Below, one piece after another: positions 35,032 to 43,662 of a stretch of 64,000 bases of DNA (positions within the stretch are counted from its first letter, which is position 1; every line of letters starts with the position of its first letter). The DNA is taken from the NCBI GenBank assembly GCA_027307335.1, contig DAHUXD010000044.1, positions 1 through 64,000 of the forward strand. Reading direction: 5' to 3'. Under the pieces are notes generated by a model. It made no database searches, was not told the origin of the DNA, and was given only the letters and a program-made list of their open reading frames with translations. The translations under genes were made by a program, and so were the position numbers. Source of the DNA: Acidobacteriota bacterium. GTDB lineage: Bacteria > Acidobacteriota > Thermoanaerobaculia > UBA5066 > Gp7-AA6.

Positions 35032-37737
35032 TCATTGGACCTGGCGTCCGAGACGCGACTGCCAGTGGACGGTCACCGCGATCGCATCCACGTCCACGGC
35101 GGCCATGTTCACGACGGCCAGAAACCGTTGCCCATCGGCCGTGACGTCGTAGTCCTGCCAGCCTTCCGGATTCATGCGAAAGAGAGGCCGTGACGCGCCG
35201 ACTTTCACGCTCGAGCCGAGCTCGATCGCCGTTGCGACCATCTCGTTGCCCGCGGACATGAAGTAGAGCTCGCGCCCGTCCCTCCTCCAGCGTGGCGTCG
35301 CTCCACCCGACACCGATACACGCACTCGCTCACCCGGCTCCGGGAAGGAGGTGACGTACACCTCGGATCGGCCGGCCTCGGGGGCGCAGTACGCAATCCA
35401 GCGGCCATCGGGAGAAAACTGAGCATGGGTCAGGTAAGTGGGGTCCGAGACCGACACGAGCCGGCGCGGCTTCGGCTCGCCCTCCAGGTTCAGAACCCAG
35501 AGACCGGTGCCCGATTCGGTCTGGGCGGCGAAATAGAGGATCGACCTGCCGTCGGGCGACCAGTCGTCTGGATGCTGGATTCCGTCGGGCGCGAGAATCG
35601 ATTCCGAGGCGCTCGCGCCGCGCAGGGAAACGGCATACAGCGACGGGGCGTGGCGCATCGAGCCGACGCTGAAGACGAGTCGCGTGCCGTCCGGCGACCA
35701 GACGCCGGTATGGTAGTCGTCCGAACCGAGGTCGAGGCGCGTGAGCACGTCGCGGACCACGTCTCCGGCCCAGAGATTCAGCAAGCCGGTGCGAAGGTCG
35801 ATCCCGCTGACGAGAACCTTTCGCGAATCGGGCGAGAGTCGCACCGACCGAAACTGGGCGGGGGATGCGAGCGACCCGGTCTCCCGGCCGGTTCGGTCGA
35901 CCCAGGCCAGGCGTGTCGGACCGGCCTTGCCGCGGGACGCCAGGACGCCGCTGTCGGAGGCCGAAAACGGGCCCGCACCGATGAGCGCGTGCTGGAAGAC
36001 CTCCTCGCCGGAAGCCATGGCGTCCCCCGTCAGACGCAGCCGCGCCGGGTCGAACCGCTGAATCAGCAGATTGCCGTCGCGGGCGTACAGGAGGCGGCCG
36101 GATCGCCGGTCCGCGGGCGCACTCGGGTCGCCCGACACGTACTGCGCTCGCGAACAGTTCATCAGCAGCGGCGACGTCCGGCCGTCCTCGAGGCTGGCCA
36201 CGCGGACGTAGGTCTGCTTTTCGGCGTCGCTGCGTCCGACGTAGAGGAAGTGGCGGCCATCGGGAAGGAAGCTCGGCCAGCACACGCTCACCTCGTGGCG
36301 GGACGAATCCGCCTTCAGGATGGCTCGGGGGGCGCCGCCGCCTTCCGGTACCAGATTCACGACAGGCTGAGTCAGGCCGGCGAAGAGGATCGAGTGCTCG
36401 CTGCCCCAGGAACCCGAGGGGAACGCCACCGGCACGTCGCAGATCGTCACGGGCAGGCCCCCCGCCGCGTCGACCTTCTTCAGCTTCCCGTCCGCGAAGA
36501 AAGCAATGAAGCGGCCGTCCGGCGACCAGAAGGGCGCCGCCGCTCCTTCGGTGCCAGCGACAGCCGCAGCCGACAGCTCCGCCAGCGGCCTCACCCAGAG
36601 GGAACTCAGCCCATCCAGCCGGCGCGCCGCAAAAGCGATGCGCCGCCCGTCGGGCGACAGCGCGAACAGGTTCTGCATCGGGGCCCACTCGAACCGGGTC
36701 CCCTGGGGCGCCCGAACCTCGAACCGGACGGGCCATGCCGGCGGCACGAGTGGACGACGCAGCGCGGAGAGCGTGGCAAACGCCGCCGCGGCAAGAAGCC
36801 CTGCCGCGGCCAGACCGACGAGCCATCGGGGACTCGGAGAGTGTCCCCTTGCGGCCGCCGCGACGCTCGTCGTCTCCGCGAGCCGCTCCCTGAGTGCCGC
36901 CAGATCGTGCGCCAGGTCGCGGGTCGCGGCATAGCGGCCCTCGGGGCTCTTCGCGAGGCAACGCTCCACGATCCACCGCAGGGGCGCCGGCGTCTGCGGG
37001 TTCAGGCTCGCGATCGGCTCCGGCTCGTCGCGAATGATCGCGGTGAGCGTCTCGGGCACGCTATCCCGCGCGAAGGCGCGTTGGCCGGTCGCGAGCTCGT
37101 AAGCGATCGATCCGAAGGAGAAGTGGTCGGACCGGAAGTCGACGGGCTTTCCCATCGCTTGCTCCGGAGACATGTAACCCACGGTCCCCATCACGCTCCC
37201 GACGGCCGTCGCTCCGGACATCGTCGGCGCTTGCGTCCTCCCGTCCGGTTCCTCCGGCTGCGTCAGTTTCGCCAGGCCGAAATCCAGGATCTTGACGAAG
37301 CCGTCCCGCGTCACCATGACGTTTTCCGGCTTCAGGTCCCGGTGAACGATCGCGGCCCCGTGCGCCTTGGCCAGCCCGTCGGCCACCTGGGCTGCGATCG
37401 CCAGGAGCCGCTTCGTCGGCAGCGGTCCTTCGGCGAGCAGTTCCCGCAGCGTCTGACCGTCCACCATCTCCATCGCGATGAAGGAGGTTCCGCCCGACTC
37501 GCCGATGTCGTGGATCGTCACGATGTTGGGGTGGTTCAGCGACGACGCCGATCGCGCCTCCGTCTCGAAGCGTCTCAGGCGGTCCGTGTCCACGGCGAGC
37601 GAGGGCGGCAGGACCTTGATCGCCACCTCGCGCCCGAGCCGCGTATCCCGCGCCCGGTACACCTCGCCCATCCCTCCCGCGCCCAGGGGTGCCTGGATCT
37701 GGTAGGGACCCAGGCGGGTGCCGGCCGGAAGCGTCAT
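35032..37737 (-). CDS. Ser/Thr protein kinase with WD40/TolB-type beta-propeller
   Basis: 901 residues. Kinase domain 1-275: [50 protein letters not shown]. One membrane helix lies near 303-325. From about 340 to the end is a periplasmic propeller of PD40/TolB-like blades (FALSPDGRRIAFAARRLDG, FWSPDGRFIAFFADGKL, RLSPDSRKVLVSG, WSPDGTRLVFSVG, FSPDGRWIAYCAPE). Such kinase-propeller receptors are abundant in Acidobacteria and Planctomycetes. Ligands are unknown. A zinc-ribbon gene and a 54-codon gene lie directly upstream on the same strand, 30 nt away. Confidence 0.92.
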   Translation of the reverse strand: MTLPAGTRLGPYQIQAPLGAGGMGEVYRARDTRLGREVAIKVLPPSLAVDTDRLRRFETEARSASSLNHPNIVTIHDIGESGGTSFIAMEMVDGQTLRELLAEGPLPTKRLLAIAAQVADGLAKAHGAAIVHRDLKPENVMVTRDGFVKILDFGLAKLTQPEEPDGRTQAPTMSGATAVGSVMGTVGYMSPEQAMGKPVDFRSDHFSFGSIAYELATGQRAFARDSVPETLTAIIRDEPEPIASLNPQTPAPLRWIVERCLAKSPEGRYAATRDLAHDLAALRERLAETTSVAAAARGHSPSPRWLVGLAAAGLLAAAAFATLSALRRPLVPPAWPVRFEVRAPQGTRFEWAPMQNLFALSPDGRRIAFAARRLDGLSSLWVRPLAELSAAAVAGTEGAAAPFWSPDGRFIAFFADGKLKKVDAAGGLPVTICDVPVAFPSGSWGSEHSILFAGLTQPVVNLVPEGGGAPRAILKADSSRHEVSVCWPSFLPDGRHFLYVGRSDAEKQTYVRVASLEDGRTSPLLMNCSRAQYVSGDPSAPADRRSGRLLYARDGNLLIQRFDPARLRLTGDAMASGEEVFQHALIGAGPFSASDSGVLASRGKAGPTRLAWVDRTGRETGSLASPAQFRSVRLSPDSRKVLVSGIDLRTGLLNLWAGDVVRDVLTRLDLGSDDYHTGVWSPDGTRLVFSVGSMRHAPSLYAVSLRGASASESILAPDGIQHPDDWSPDGRSILYFAAQTESGTGLWVLNLEGEPKPRRLVSVSDPTYLTHAQFSPDGRWIAYCAPEAGRSEVYVTSFPEPGERVRVSVSGGATPRWRRDGRELYFMSAGNEMVATAIELGSSVKVGASRPLFRMNPEGWQDYDVTADGQRFLAVVNMAAVDVDAIAVTVHWQSRLGRQVQ

Positions 37738-37767
37738 GGTGTGGTCGCGGCGAGGAGTTTCGGCAAG

Positions 37768-37932
37768 TCAGGCCGCGAACTCGAGATCGGCCGCGACGAA
37801 GTTCCGGCCGTCGACCGGCCGCAGGATGCGATGACGGCCGCCCCGTGTCTCGCGGTGGACCGGATCGCCGTGGAACGCTCTCCGCCAGGGGTCGAAGTCG
37901 GCAACGGCATACTCGAAGCGAAGTGTCGTCAT
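37768..37932 (-). CDS. 54-residue truncated ABM-like (antibiotic biosynthesis monooxygenase/cyclase-type) protein
   Basis: A short frame from ATG 37932: TTLRFEYAVADFDPWRRAF, then HRILRPVDGRNFVAADLEF. The order (a VADFDxW strand-helix followed by RxxRxLRPVDxxNxVxxDLEF) resembles the N-terminal two thirds of small dimeric ABM-like proteins. Those normally have another 35-45 residues with a final helix. Here a TGA follows directly, so the copy seems truncated, or it is a minimal version. It lies between the zinc-ribbon gene (12 nt) and the kinase (30 nt). The family call is from memory of the pattern. Confidence 0.5.
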   Translation of the reverse strand: MTTLRFEYAVADFDPWRRAFHGDPVHRETRGGRHRILRPVDGRNFVAADLEFAA

Positions 37933-37944
37933 CTCGTTCGACAG

Positions 37945-38127
37945 TCAGGCTCGCGGCCCCGGACCCCGGACGCGATCGTCAGGCCGTGAGACCCGGCGTC
38001 GATTCATGGAGCGGACGCTCGTCAGATCGGCGCACTGCTCGCAGATGACGGTCCCGTCGAGAGCCACGGCGGTTTTGTTCGCCCGCTGACATTTCCCGCA
38101 AGTCCAGAATCTCAGGACGTACTCCAC
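37945..38127 (-). CDS. small zinc-ribbon protein
   Basis: About 60 residues from GTG 38127. WTCGKCQRANKTAVALDG followed by VICEQCADLTSVRSM gives two CxxC knuckles 20 residues apart, the pattern of a rubredoxin-like zinc ribbon. The C-terminal 25 residues are Arg/Pro-rich. A longer frame upstream of the GTG is possible but has no homology signal. Likely a metal-binding or protein- or nucleic-acid-binding adaptor. First of a possible three-gene unit with the 54-residue protein and the kinase. Confidence 0.5.
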   Translation of the reverse strand: MEYVLRFWTCGKCQRANKTAVALDGTVICEQCADLTSVRSMNRRRVSRPDDRVRGPGPRA

Positions 38128-38438
38128 GGTGCACTCCGCTTCTCGCCGAAGGCCGGCGACGGGCGGGCACGAGTTGGTCCGTCGGGGGGATCGGGAGCCA
38201 CAGACTATCACTCCGCGCGCCTCGAGGCACCGCTCGGCGAGCGGACTGCGTCACGTTCCACCGGCAAAGGAACCTTTCCGAGAGGCGGGCCGCCCCGGGG
38301 CGGGAATCACGGCAAGGAGACCGTCTCGCACGCCGTGTCCACAAGTGATTCGTCTAAATCACGCCGCGCCCCCATATCTGTGAAGACTGGAAATCGCGGT
38401 GGCCTGTCGGGTCGCCTGCGATTTTGCAGAGGTAGGAG
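38128..38438. other. intergenic stretch without a recognisable gene
   Basis: About 310 nt between the zinc-ribbon gene and the lipoprotein gene. Frames on both strands are short, Arg-rich and unlike known proteins. The last 60 nt are less GC-rich and contain the ribosome site (AGGTAGGAG) of the lipoprotein gene. It probably carries the divergent promoters. Confidence 0.5.
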
Positions 38439-38786
38439 ATGCGCGCGGCACTTGGCTTCTTCGGCGCGGTGGCCCTGACGATCTGCGGATGTGCGAGCCA
38501 TCCAACCAACGGGACTTCCCAGAAGGCCCTGCCACCGCCGCCACCGACCGGACAAATCGACGAGTCAGGCAAGGTCGCCATTGTTGAAAAGTTCTCTCAA
38601 GTGCCGGGGAAGTGCGCCTTCATCCGCGCCGTGGATACGGCGGCTTGCCCCGGGCCGAACGTGACGCAATGCATGGCGAGCAAGGTGGCCGCGTACGGGG
38701 GAAATCTCATGGTTCTGGACGGCGACCGTTCGCTCGCCTACCGGTGCGAAACGCCCCCGCCGTGCGATCCCGTCGCCCCCTGTTGA
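38439..38786 (+). CDS. small lipoprotein, DUF4156-like
   Basis: 115 residues from ATG 38439 with GGAG 2 nt upstream. Signal sequence RAALGFFGAVALTICGC; the second cysteine follows an I-C-G lipobox, so a lipidated Cys19 is likely. The mature part (EKFSQVPGKCAFIRAVDT, ASKVAAYGGNLMVLDGDRS, AYRCETPPPC) has paired cysteines and resembles small DUF4156-type outer-membrane lipoproteins that contain a KxAxxxGGN motif. Function unknown. Confidence 0.75.
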   Translation: MRAALGFFGAVALTICGCASHPTNGTSQKALPPPPPTGQIDESGKVAIVEKFSQVPGKCAFIRAVDTAACPGPNVTQCMASKVAAYGGNLMVLDGDRSLAYRCETPPPCDPVAPC

Positions 38787-39030
38787 CCTCGGGCCCCGTC
38801 GATCGGTGGTCGGAAGTACCGAGGTCCGGATCGCTACGGGTGGATGATGCCGTCGACCGTTTCCGGCAGAGAGGGGCTTCATCGGAGGCGCGACTGAGAG
38901 TCGCTCGACCTCGAGGGAGTGCGGCATTCCGTTCTCCCCGCGAGGCGCGGAAACGGGGCGTGCCTCCTGCTCCTCAACCCTCCGGAACACCCTTCCACGG
39001 GCGCGGATTGAGAAGGAGATTTTGGAGGGG

Positions 39031-39477
39031 CTATCGCGGACCCACGACGAGGACGGGCACCGGAGATCGTGTCAGGATTTCCTGAACGGTGCTGCCGAGG
39101 AGAGCCGCGGTGACTCCTCCTCGGCCGCGGCTTCCCATGACGAGGAGGTCGTAGCCGTGACGGGCTTCGCGCCGGAGAGCGAGGCTCGGCTTGCCCGACA
39201 GGATCTTGCGCGTTTCTCGCCGCCCGCCCGTCGCGAGGGATTTCAGCCTCTCTTCATAGTGTCGAGCCATCGCCTCACCGAGGCTTCCCGCTCTTCCCTT
39301 CAGCAGGTCGACGCGTTCCTCGACGACGGCGGCGCGGACATCGGAGAGCGGCCGGACATGGGCGAGCGTCAACCGGCCCTGAGACCGGCGAGCGAGCTCG
39401 CGCGCGGCGCGAAGCGCCCTTTCGGACTCCGGTGAGAAGTCGATGGCGACGAGGATGCGCAGGCCTTCCCGAGACAT
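39031..39477 (-). CDS. universal stress protein
   Basis: 148 residues, single USP domain: LRILVAIDFSPESERAL at the N-terminus, TLAHVRPL, and the ATP-binding stretch LVMGSRGRGGVTAALLGSTV near 115-135, ending SPVPVLVVGPR. It follows the P-type ATPase gene by 25 nt on the same strand but has its own -10-like hexamer (TAGGAT) 6 nt before the ATG. Stress tolerance and ATP binding are family knowledge. Confidence 0.9.
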   Translation of the reverse strand: MSREGLRILVAIDFSPESERALRAARELARRSQGRLTLAHVRPLSDVRAAVVEERVDLLKGRAGSLGEAMARHYEERLKSLATGGRRETRKILSGKPSLALRREARHGYDLLVMGSRGRGGVTAALLGSTVQEILTRSPVPVLVVGPR

Positions 39478-39483
39478 GGCCGC

Positions 39484-39489
39484 ATCCTA
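39484..39489 (-). promoter_or_regulatory. -10-like hexamer TAGGAT, likely leaderless start
   Basis: TAGGAT on the minus strand, 6 nt before the ATG of the universal stress protein. No Shine-Dalgarno can fit between them. A start point at or within a base or two of the ATG is expected. Confidence 0.5.
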
Positions 39490-39502
39490 CCGAAACCTCG
39501 GC

Positions 39503-42205
39503 TCAGGCGGAGGTCCCGCGACGCGGGGCCGGCCAAAGCAGTTTTCCCGCCTCGACGATGGCCAGCGCCAGGACCGACATCCCGATCACGCGGAGCCAGT
39601 CTGCCAGGGACAGCGGCGCCGTCGGGAGGATGGAAGCGAGTGGAGCCCAGAAAACGGCGAGGGCCTGCAGGGCGAGACCTCCGGCCAGGGCGAGCCAGAA
39701 CGGCGGCGTCAGGCTTCGGGTCATTCGCCAGAACGGCCGACGCTCGGAGAGGGCCGCCAGAGATTGCGTGAGCAGAACCAGGGCAAGCGTCGCCATGGCG
39801 AGAGTCTGGCTCCGGACTCCGCCCTCCCGGTTCGCGCTCGCGGTAAAGAGCCAGAGGACCACCGCGGCGACCAGGCCGCTGCGTAGCCCGACGATGCCCG
39901 TGGCCCGCCAGGTCAGAAGCGGCTCCCGTGGGTCGCGCGGCGGCCTTCGAAGCAGGTCGCTTTCCCCCGGAACCACGACCAGAGCGACGGCGGGAAAGAT
40001 GTGCACGACGAGGTTCAGCCAGAGGACCTGGAGAGGACTCATCGGCAGCGGGAGGTTGGCCACGATCGACGCCAGCATGACGCCGATGGTCGAGAGACTG
40101 CAGAGAAGGAGGAAGTGAACGGAGCGTCGGATATTCGCGTAGATCCGGCGCCCTTCGGCGACGGCATCCGGCAGGGTGCCGTAGTCCCCGCTCGTGACGA
40201 TGAGGTCGGAGGCTTCGCGAGCCACGTCGGCAGCACGACTGCCGATGGTGATGCCGATGTCGGCGGCCTTGAGCGCCGGCGCGTCATTGATGCCGTCGCC
40301 GGTCATCGCGACGATATGGCCCGCCGCCTTGAGGGCGCGGACGATGGAAAGTTTGTCCTCGGGAGAGACGCGCGCGAAGACGGCGGTCCGGCGCAAGTCC
40401 TCCCATCGCCGCTCGCGGACGAGTTCCGCGAGCTCGGTCGAATTGACGCAGAGATCGGCAGGGCCGGCGATCTCGAGCTCGCGTGCCACGGCCATCGCGG
40501 TCCCTTTCTGGTCTCCCGTGATCATGACGGTGCGGATTCCCGCGCCGCTCAGTTGGGCGATGGCATCGCGCACGCCGGCCCGGGGAGGGTCCTCGAGGCC
40601 TGCCAGGCCCACCCAGGTCAGGTCCGTCTCCGCCGCCTCCGGCTCCCCGGCGGATTCGAGGCCTCGGAAGGCGAAGCCCAGCACGCGGTGACCGCGCTCT
40701 CCGAACTCGTGAGCGCGCGCCAGAAGACGTCCACGCTCCTCCGGCCCGAGCGGGCGCTCGCCATCGGACTCGAGCGCGCGAGAGCAGAGGGCAAGGACGT
40801 GCTCCGGGGAACCCTTGACGAGCATCCAGAGCCGGCCCGGACGGTCCCGCACGACGACCGCCATGCGCTTGCGGCGGGAGGTGAAGGCGATCTCGTGGAG
40901 TCTCTCGAGGCTCGCGGCCGACGCGGCCGCCTCGGCACCGCCCTTTCGCGCGAGTGCGAGAAGCGCGCCTTCCGTCGAGGAACCGTGGATGTGCCAGCCG
41001 TCGTGGGCCTCCAGCTTGGCGTCGTTGCAGGCCGCAGAGATCTCGAGCAGGCGACGGAGCGCGGGGTCGCCGTCGGCCGAAATCGCCAACCCCTTCTCGA
41101 GGATCGCCCCCTCTGGCGAGTATCCCCGGCCGGTCACCTCGAGCTCACGGTCCGAGAGCCAGATGCGAGTGACGCGCATGACGTTCTCCGTCAGGGTCCC
41201 GGTCTTGTCGGTGCAGATGACCGAGGTGCAGCCGAGCGTTTCGACCGAGGCGAGCCGCCGCACGAGGCTGTGCGCCCGCGCCATTCGGCGCACTCCGACG
41301 GCGAGGGCGATCGTGGTCACCGCGGGGAGTCCTTCGGGAATCGCCGCGATGGCGAGAATCCCGCCCGTCTCCAGCATCATCCAGATCGAACGGCCCCGCA
41401 GGATGCCGAGCAGAGCGACGGCCGCCGACAGGCCGATCGCCACGGCGGCGAGTCGGCGGCCGAGCTGCTCAGCCCGCCCCTCCAGGGGCGTCGGCTCCCT
41501 CTGTTGCGCGGAGACGAGCTCGCCGATGCGGGACAGCTCGGTCTCGCCCGTCGCCGCGGTCACGATCAGCCTGCCCGAGCCGCTCAGGACGGTCGTGCCG
41601 GCGTACGCCATGCTGGTGCGGTCGGGCAGCGGGGCGGCGCTCGCGACCGGCTCCGTCATCTTCACGACGGGGACGCTCTCGCCGGTGAGGGCCGACTCGT
41701 CGATCTGCAGGTCGCGCGCACCGGCCAGCCGTCCGTCGGCCGCGACGATTTGCCCGGCGGAGAGGATCAAGAGGTCGCCGCGCCGGACGTCCGCGGTTCG
41801 GATTTCGCGCTCGAGCCCGTTGCGAACGACGCGAGCGGTCGGCGCCGAAAGCGATCGCAGGGCCCCGAGTGCCCTCTCGGCGCGCCAGTCGGTGGCGAAC
41901 CCGAACGCGACCGAAAAGACGACCGACGCGAGGATCGCCAGGGCGTCGCTCGTGTGTCCGAGGAGCAGGGACGCGACGCTGGAAACGAGCAGGACGAGGA
42001 TCACGCTCCCTTTGAGCTGTGTCCACAGCGTCCGCCAGATCTGCCGGGAGGCCGAGAACCCCGGCGTCGTCGAGGGGGAAGCGGGGTTGGGGTCCTCGAT
42101 CGCGAGGCCCGTCTCCGGGTGGGTTCGAAAGTCCCGGGCGACGTCTTCGAAAGAGCGGGCGTGCCAGTCGGGAGCGGAAATGTCCGGGCGGTCGAGTTGG
42201 GGCAC
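39503..42205 (-). CDS. cation-transporting P-type ATPase (IIA-like)
   Basis: 900 residues. The N-terminal cation-ATPase domain includes WHARSFEDVARDFRTHPETG. The actuator domain shows ESALTGESVPVVKM. The M4 helix reads IAAIPEGLPAVTTIALAVG. The phosphorylation site is VICTDKTGTLTENVM, and the hinge is MTGDGINDAPALKAADIGI. Six C-terminal hydrophobic segments follow. PEGLP in M4 and the overall layout point to the Ca2+/Mn2+ (SERCA/PMR1-like) or related branch rather than heavy-metal P1B pumps (no CPC). Starts at GTG 42205. Adjacent to a USP gene, as in stress regulons of other bacteria. The ion specificity is not certain. Confidence 0.9.
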   Translation of the reverse strand: MPQLDRPDISAPDWHARSFEDVARDFRTHPETGLAIEDPNPASPSTTPGFSASRQIWRTLWTQLKGSVILVLLVSSVASLLLGHTSDALAILASVVFSVAFGFATDWRAERALGALRSLSAPTARVVRNGLEREIRTADVRRGDLLILSAGQIVAADGRLAGARDLQIDESALTGESVPVVKMTEPVASAAPLPDRTSMAYAGTTVLSGSGRLIVTAATGETELSRIGELVSAQQREPTPLEGRAEQLGRRLAAVAIGLSAAVALLGILRGRSIWMMLETGGILAIAAIPEGLPAVTTIALAVGVRRMARAHSLVRRLASVETLGCTSVICTDKTGTLTENVMRVTRIWLSDRELEVTGRGYSPEGAILEKGLAISADGDPALRRLLEISAACNDAKLEAHDGWHIHGSSTEGALLALARKGGAEAAASAASLERLHEIAFTSRRKRMAVVVRDRPGRLWMLVKGSPEHVLALCSRALESDGERPLGPEERGRLLARAHEFGERGHRVLGFAFRGLESAGEPEAAETDLTWVGLAGLEDPPRAGVRDAIAQLSGAGIRTVMITGDQKGTAMAVARELEIAGPADLCVNSTELAELVRERRWEDLRRTAVFARVSPEDKLSIVRALKAAGHIVAMTGDGINDAPALKAADIGITIGSRAADVAREASDLIVTSGDYGTLPDAVAEGRRIYANIRRSVHFLLLCSLSTIGVMLASIVANLPLPMSPLQVLWLNLVVHIFPAVALVVVPGESDLLRRPPRDPREPLLTWRATGIVGLRSGLVAAVVLWLFTASANREGGVRSQTLAMATLALVLLTQSLAALSERRPFWRMTRSLTPPFWLALAGGLALQALAVFWAPLASILPTAPLSLADWLRVIGMSVLALAIVEAGKLLWPAPRRGTSA

Positions 42206-42212
42206 AACTGCG

Positions 42213-42218
42213 AAACTA
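42213..42218 (-). promoter_or_regulatory. -10-like hexamer TAGTTT
   Basis: Minus-strand TAGTTT, 7 nt before the GTG of the P-type ATPase, without a Shine-Dalgarno between. Same geometry as the other leaderless-looking starts. Confidence 0.35.
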
Positions 42219-42439
42219 GTCGACGGCGGGCCGGCCGTCGAGAGTCAACCGGATCGAAGGCTCAATACCATTCGCGGTGGACGCCTGAGATCCATCGAAT
42301 TTCGGGTGTGGGTTGGAAGCGTGCTTCCCGGCGTCGAATCCGCGAAAGCGCGAAACAGCAGGTTCCAATGATGCAACCGTGACAGACGATGCACTCTCTC
42401 TGACTCACCGAGATTGCTGCCGGCCAGGAGCGAAGTGAG

Positions 42440-42515
42440 TGGTGAGCCGTGTAGGACTCGAACCTACAACCTAGAGATTAAGAGTCTCTTGCTCTACCAA
42501 TTGAGCTAACGGCCC
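42440..42515 (-). tRNA. tRNA-Lys (anticodon CTT)
   Basis: A full cloverleaf on the minus strand, 76 nt including an encoded CCA. The acceptor stem GGGCCGT/ACGGCTC has one G-T pair. The D-arm is TAGCTCAATTGGTAGAGCA. The anticodon stem AGAGA/TCTCT carries the loop CTCTTAA, so the anticodon is CTT (Lys, AAG codons). The T-arm contains GGTTCGAGTCC. It is the only RNA gene seen in the window. Confidence 0.97.
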
Positions 42516-42577
42516 ACTCGGGAGCGCGGAGAATACCCGATGGCCTTTTCGCCCGCAAGCGCGCCGACGGCGCGCTC

Positions 42578-42790
42578 CTATCCCCCGCCCACGAGCTCCA
42601 CCACCTCGAAGACGTCGCCGTCGGCAATCGCCGTCTCTGCGTACCGCGACTTCGGGAGAATCTCGCGATTGCGTTCGACCGCGACGCGCGGGGTCGCGAT
42701 GCGGAGGCGCTCGAGCAGGTCGGTCACGGACGCGCCCGCCGCCAGCCGCATCGGCTCGCCGTTGACGGTGATCGCGACCTCGGAAGTCAC
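42578..42790 (-). CDS. thiS: ThiS-like sulfur carrier protein
   Basis: 70 residues from GTG 42790, overlapping the preceding stop as GTGA. Sequence AITVNGEPMRLAAGASVTDL, then RVAVERNREILPKSRYAET and a C-terminal VFEVVELVGGG. It is a beta-grasp fold with the diglycine tail that is adenylated and thiocarboxylated. The VAVERNxEIxPxSxYxxT pattern is typical of ThiS, which delivers sulfur for the thiazole of thiamine. No other thi gene is in the window, so it is separated from ThiG/ThiF. MoaD-like use is less likely given this pattern. Confidence 0.85.
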   Translation of the reverse strand: MTSEVAITVNGEPMRLAAGASVTDLLERLRIATPRVAVERNREILPKSRYAETAIADGDVFEVVELVGGG

Positions 42791-43623
42791 TTCTTCTTGA
42801 TCGGGTACTGGATCTCCGCGCTCGCCCTCGGACCCGTCACCCGGAAGACGGCGGCCGCCGAGCCGTTCGGAAAGGCGGGCACCATGAAGGAAACGTAGCA
42901 GGACCCGTCGGCGGCCGTCTTCCCCTCGAACGCCGTGGTGGCGCGGGCCGACGTGGACAGGATGCGGACCTGCACCGACGCGCCGCCGAGCGGCTTCGGC
43001 GGAGAGCCGGAGACCGCCTTGAGCCGGGTCTGGATCGACCGGCCCGACACGAACTCGGGCATCGGCGAGAGGGCGACCTCGACCTCCTCCGGCACCTCGT
43101 CGGAGATGAGGTACTCGAGCACCATCTGGTCGAGACTGCGGTCGCCCTCGGGAAACGGCGCGCGGACTCCTCCCGCGGCGGCCGTCGCGTCCGCCTGGCC
43201 CGCGCGCGCGGCGCGCGGCGCCTTCTCGGCCTTGTCGGCGCGCGGGGCCCGGCCCGGCGGCGCTCCGCCGGGGGGCACCGGCGTGACGGCGGGATTCGCG
43301 CCGCTCGCCGCGGCGGCCCGAGCCGGCGCCTCGGGCGCGGACATCCCGTCGGGGACCTGGACGGCGCCGTTCGGTCCGTCGAAGCGGCCGCGCTGGATCG
43401 CCGCGATCATCGTGCGGTGCTGCTGCTCCATCAGGTCCTGCACCGCGTGGTCGTCGCGCCCGTTCTGGACGACCTCGGCGTAGGACGTCTTCTTCGTCGC
43501 CAGGATCTCGCCCCCGACGTAGACGAGCGACTCCACGTAGGGGTTCCCCTCGCCCTTGTCTTCCGTCTGGATGTGGAAGACGCGGTTCTTGTGCTTGACG
43601 TCGGTGTTGAAGCCCGTGATCAC
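42787..43623 (-). CDS. protein of unknown function, coupled to thiS
   Basis: 278 residues from GTG 43623. The N-terminal domain (residues 1-75) reads ITGFNTDVKHKNRVFHIQTE, ESLVYVGGEILATKKTSYAE and DLMEQQHRTMIAAIQRGRF. A 75-residue Ala/Pro-rich linker follows, then a short helix (DQMVLEYLISDEVPEE) and a C-terminal beta-sandwich-like domain (QTRLKAVSGSPPKPLGGA, GKTAADGSCYVSFMVP). I do not know the family. No signal peptide or membrane helix is present. Its stop overlaps the thiS start, so the two are translated together; the reason is unknown. A TACAAT hexamer lies 9 nt ahead of the start. Confidence 0.75.
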   Translation of the reverse strand: MITGFNTDVKHKNRVFHIQTEDKGEGNPYVESLVYVGGEILATKKTSYAEVVQNGRDDHAVQDLMEQQHRTMIAAIQRGRFDGPNGAVQVPDGMSAPEAPARAAAASGANPAVTPVPPGGAPPGRAPRADKAEKAPRAARAGQADATAAAGGVRAPFPEGDRSLDQMVLEYLISDEVPEEVEVALSPMPEFVSGRSIQTRLKAVSGSPPKPLGGASVQVRILSTSARATTAFEGKTAADGSCYVSFMVPAFPNGSAAAVFRVTGPRASAEIQYPIKKK

Positions 43624-43632
43624 GGCCCGGAA

Positions 43633-43638
43633 ATTGTA
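43633..43638 (-). promoter_or_regulatory. -10-like hexamer TACAAT
   Basis: Minus-strand TACAAT 9 nt before the GTG of the unknown protein coupled to thiS. No Shine-Dalgarno is seen. Confidence 0.45.
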
Positions 43639-43662
43639 GCGCGGCGGGCCCGCCGCCCCGGG

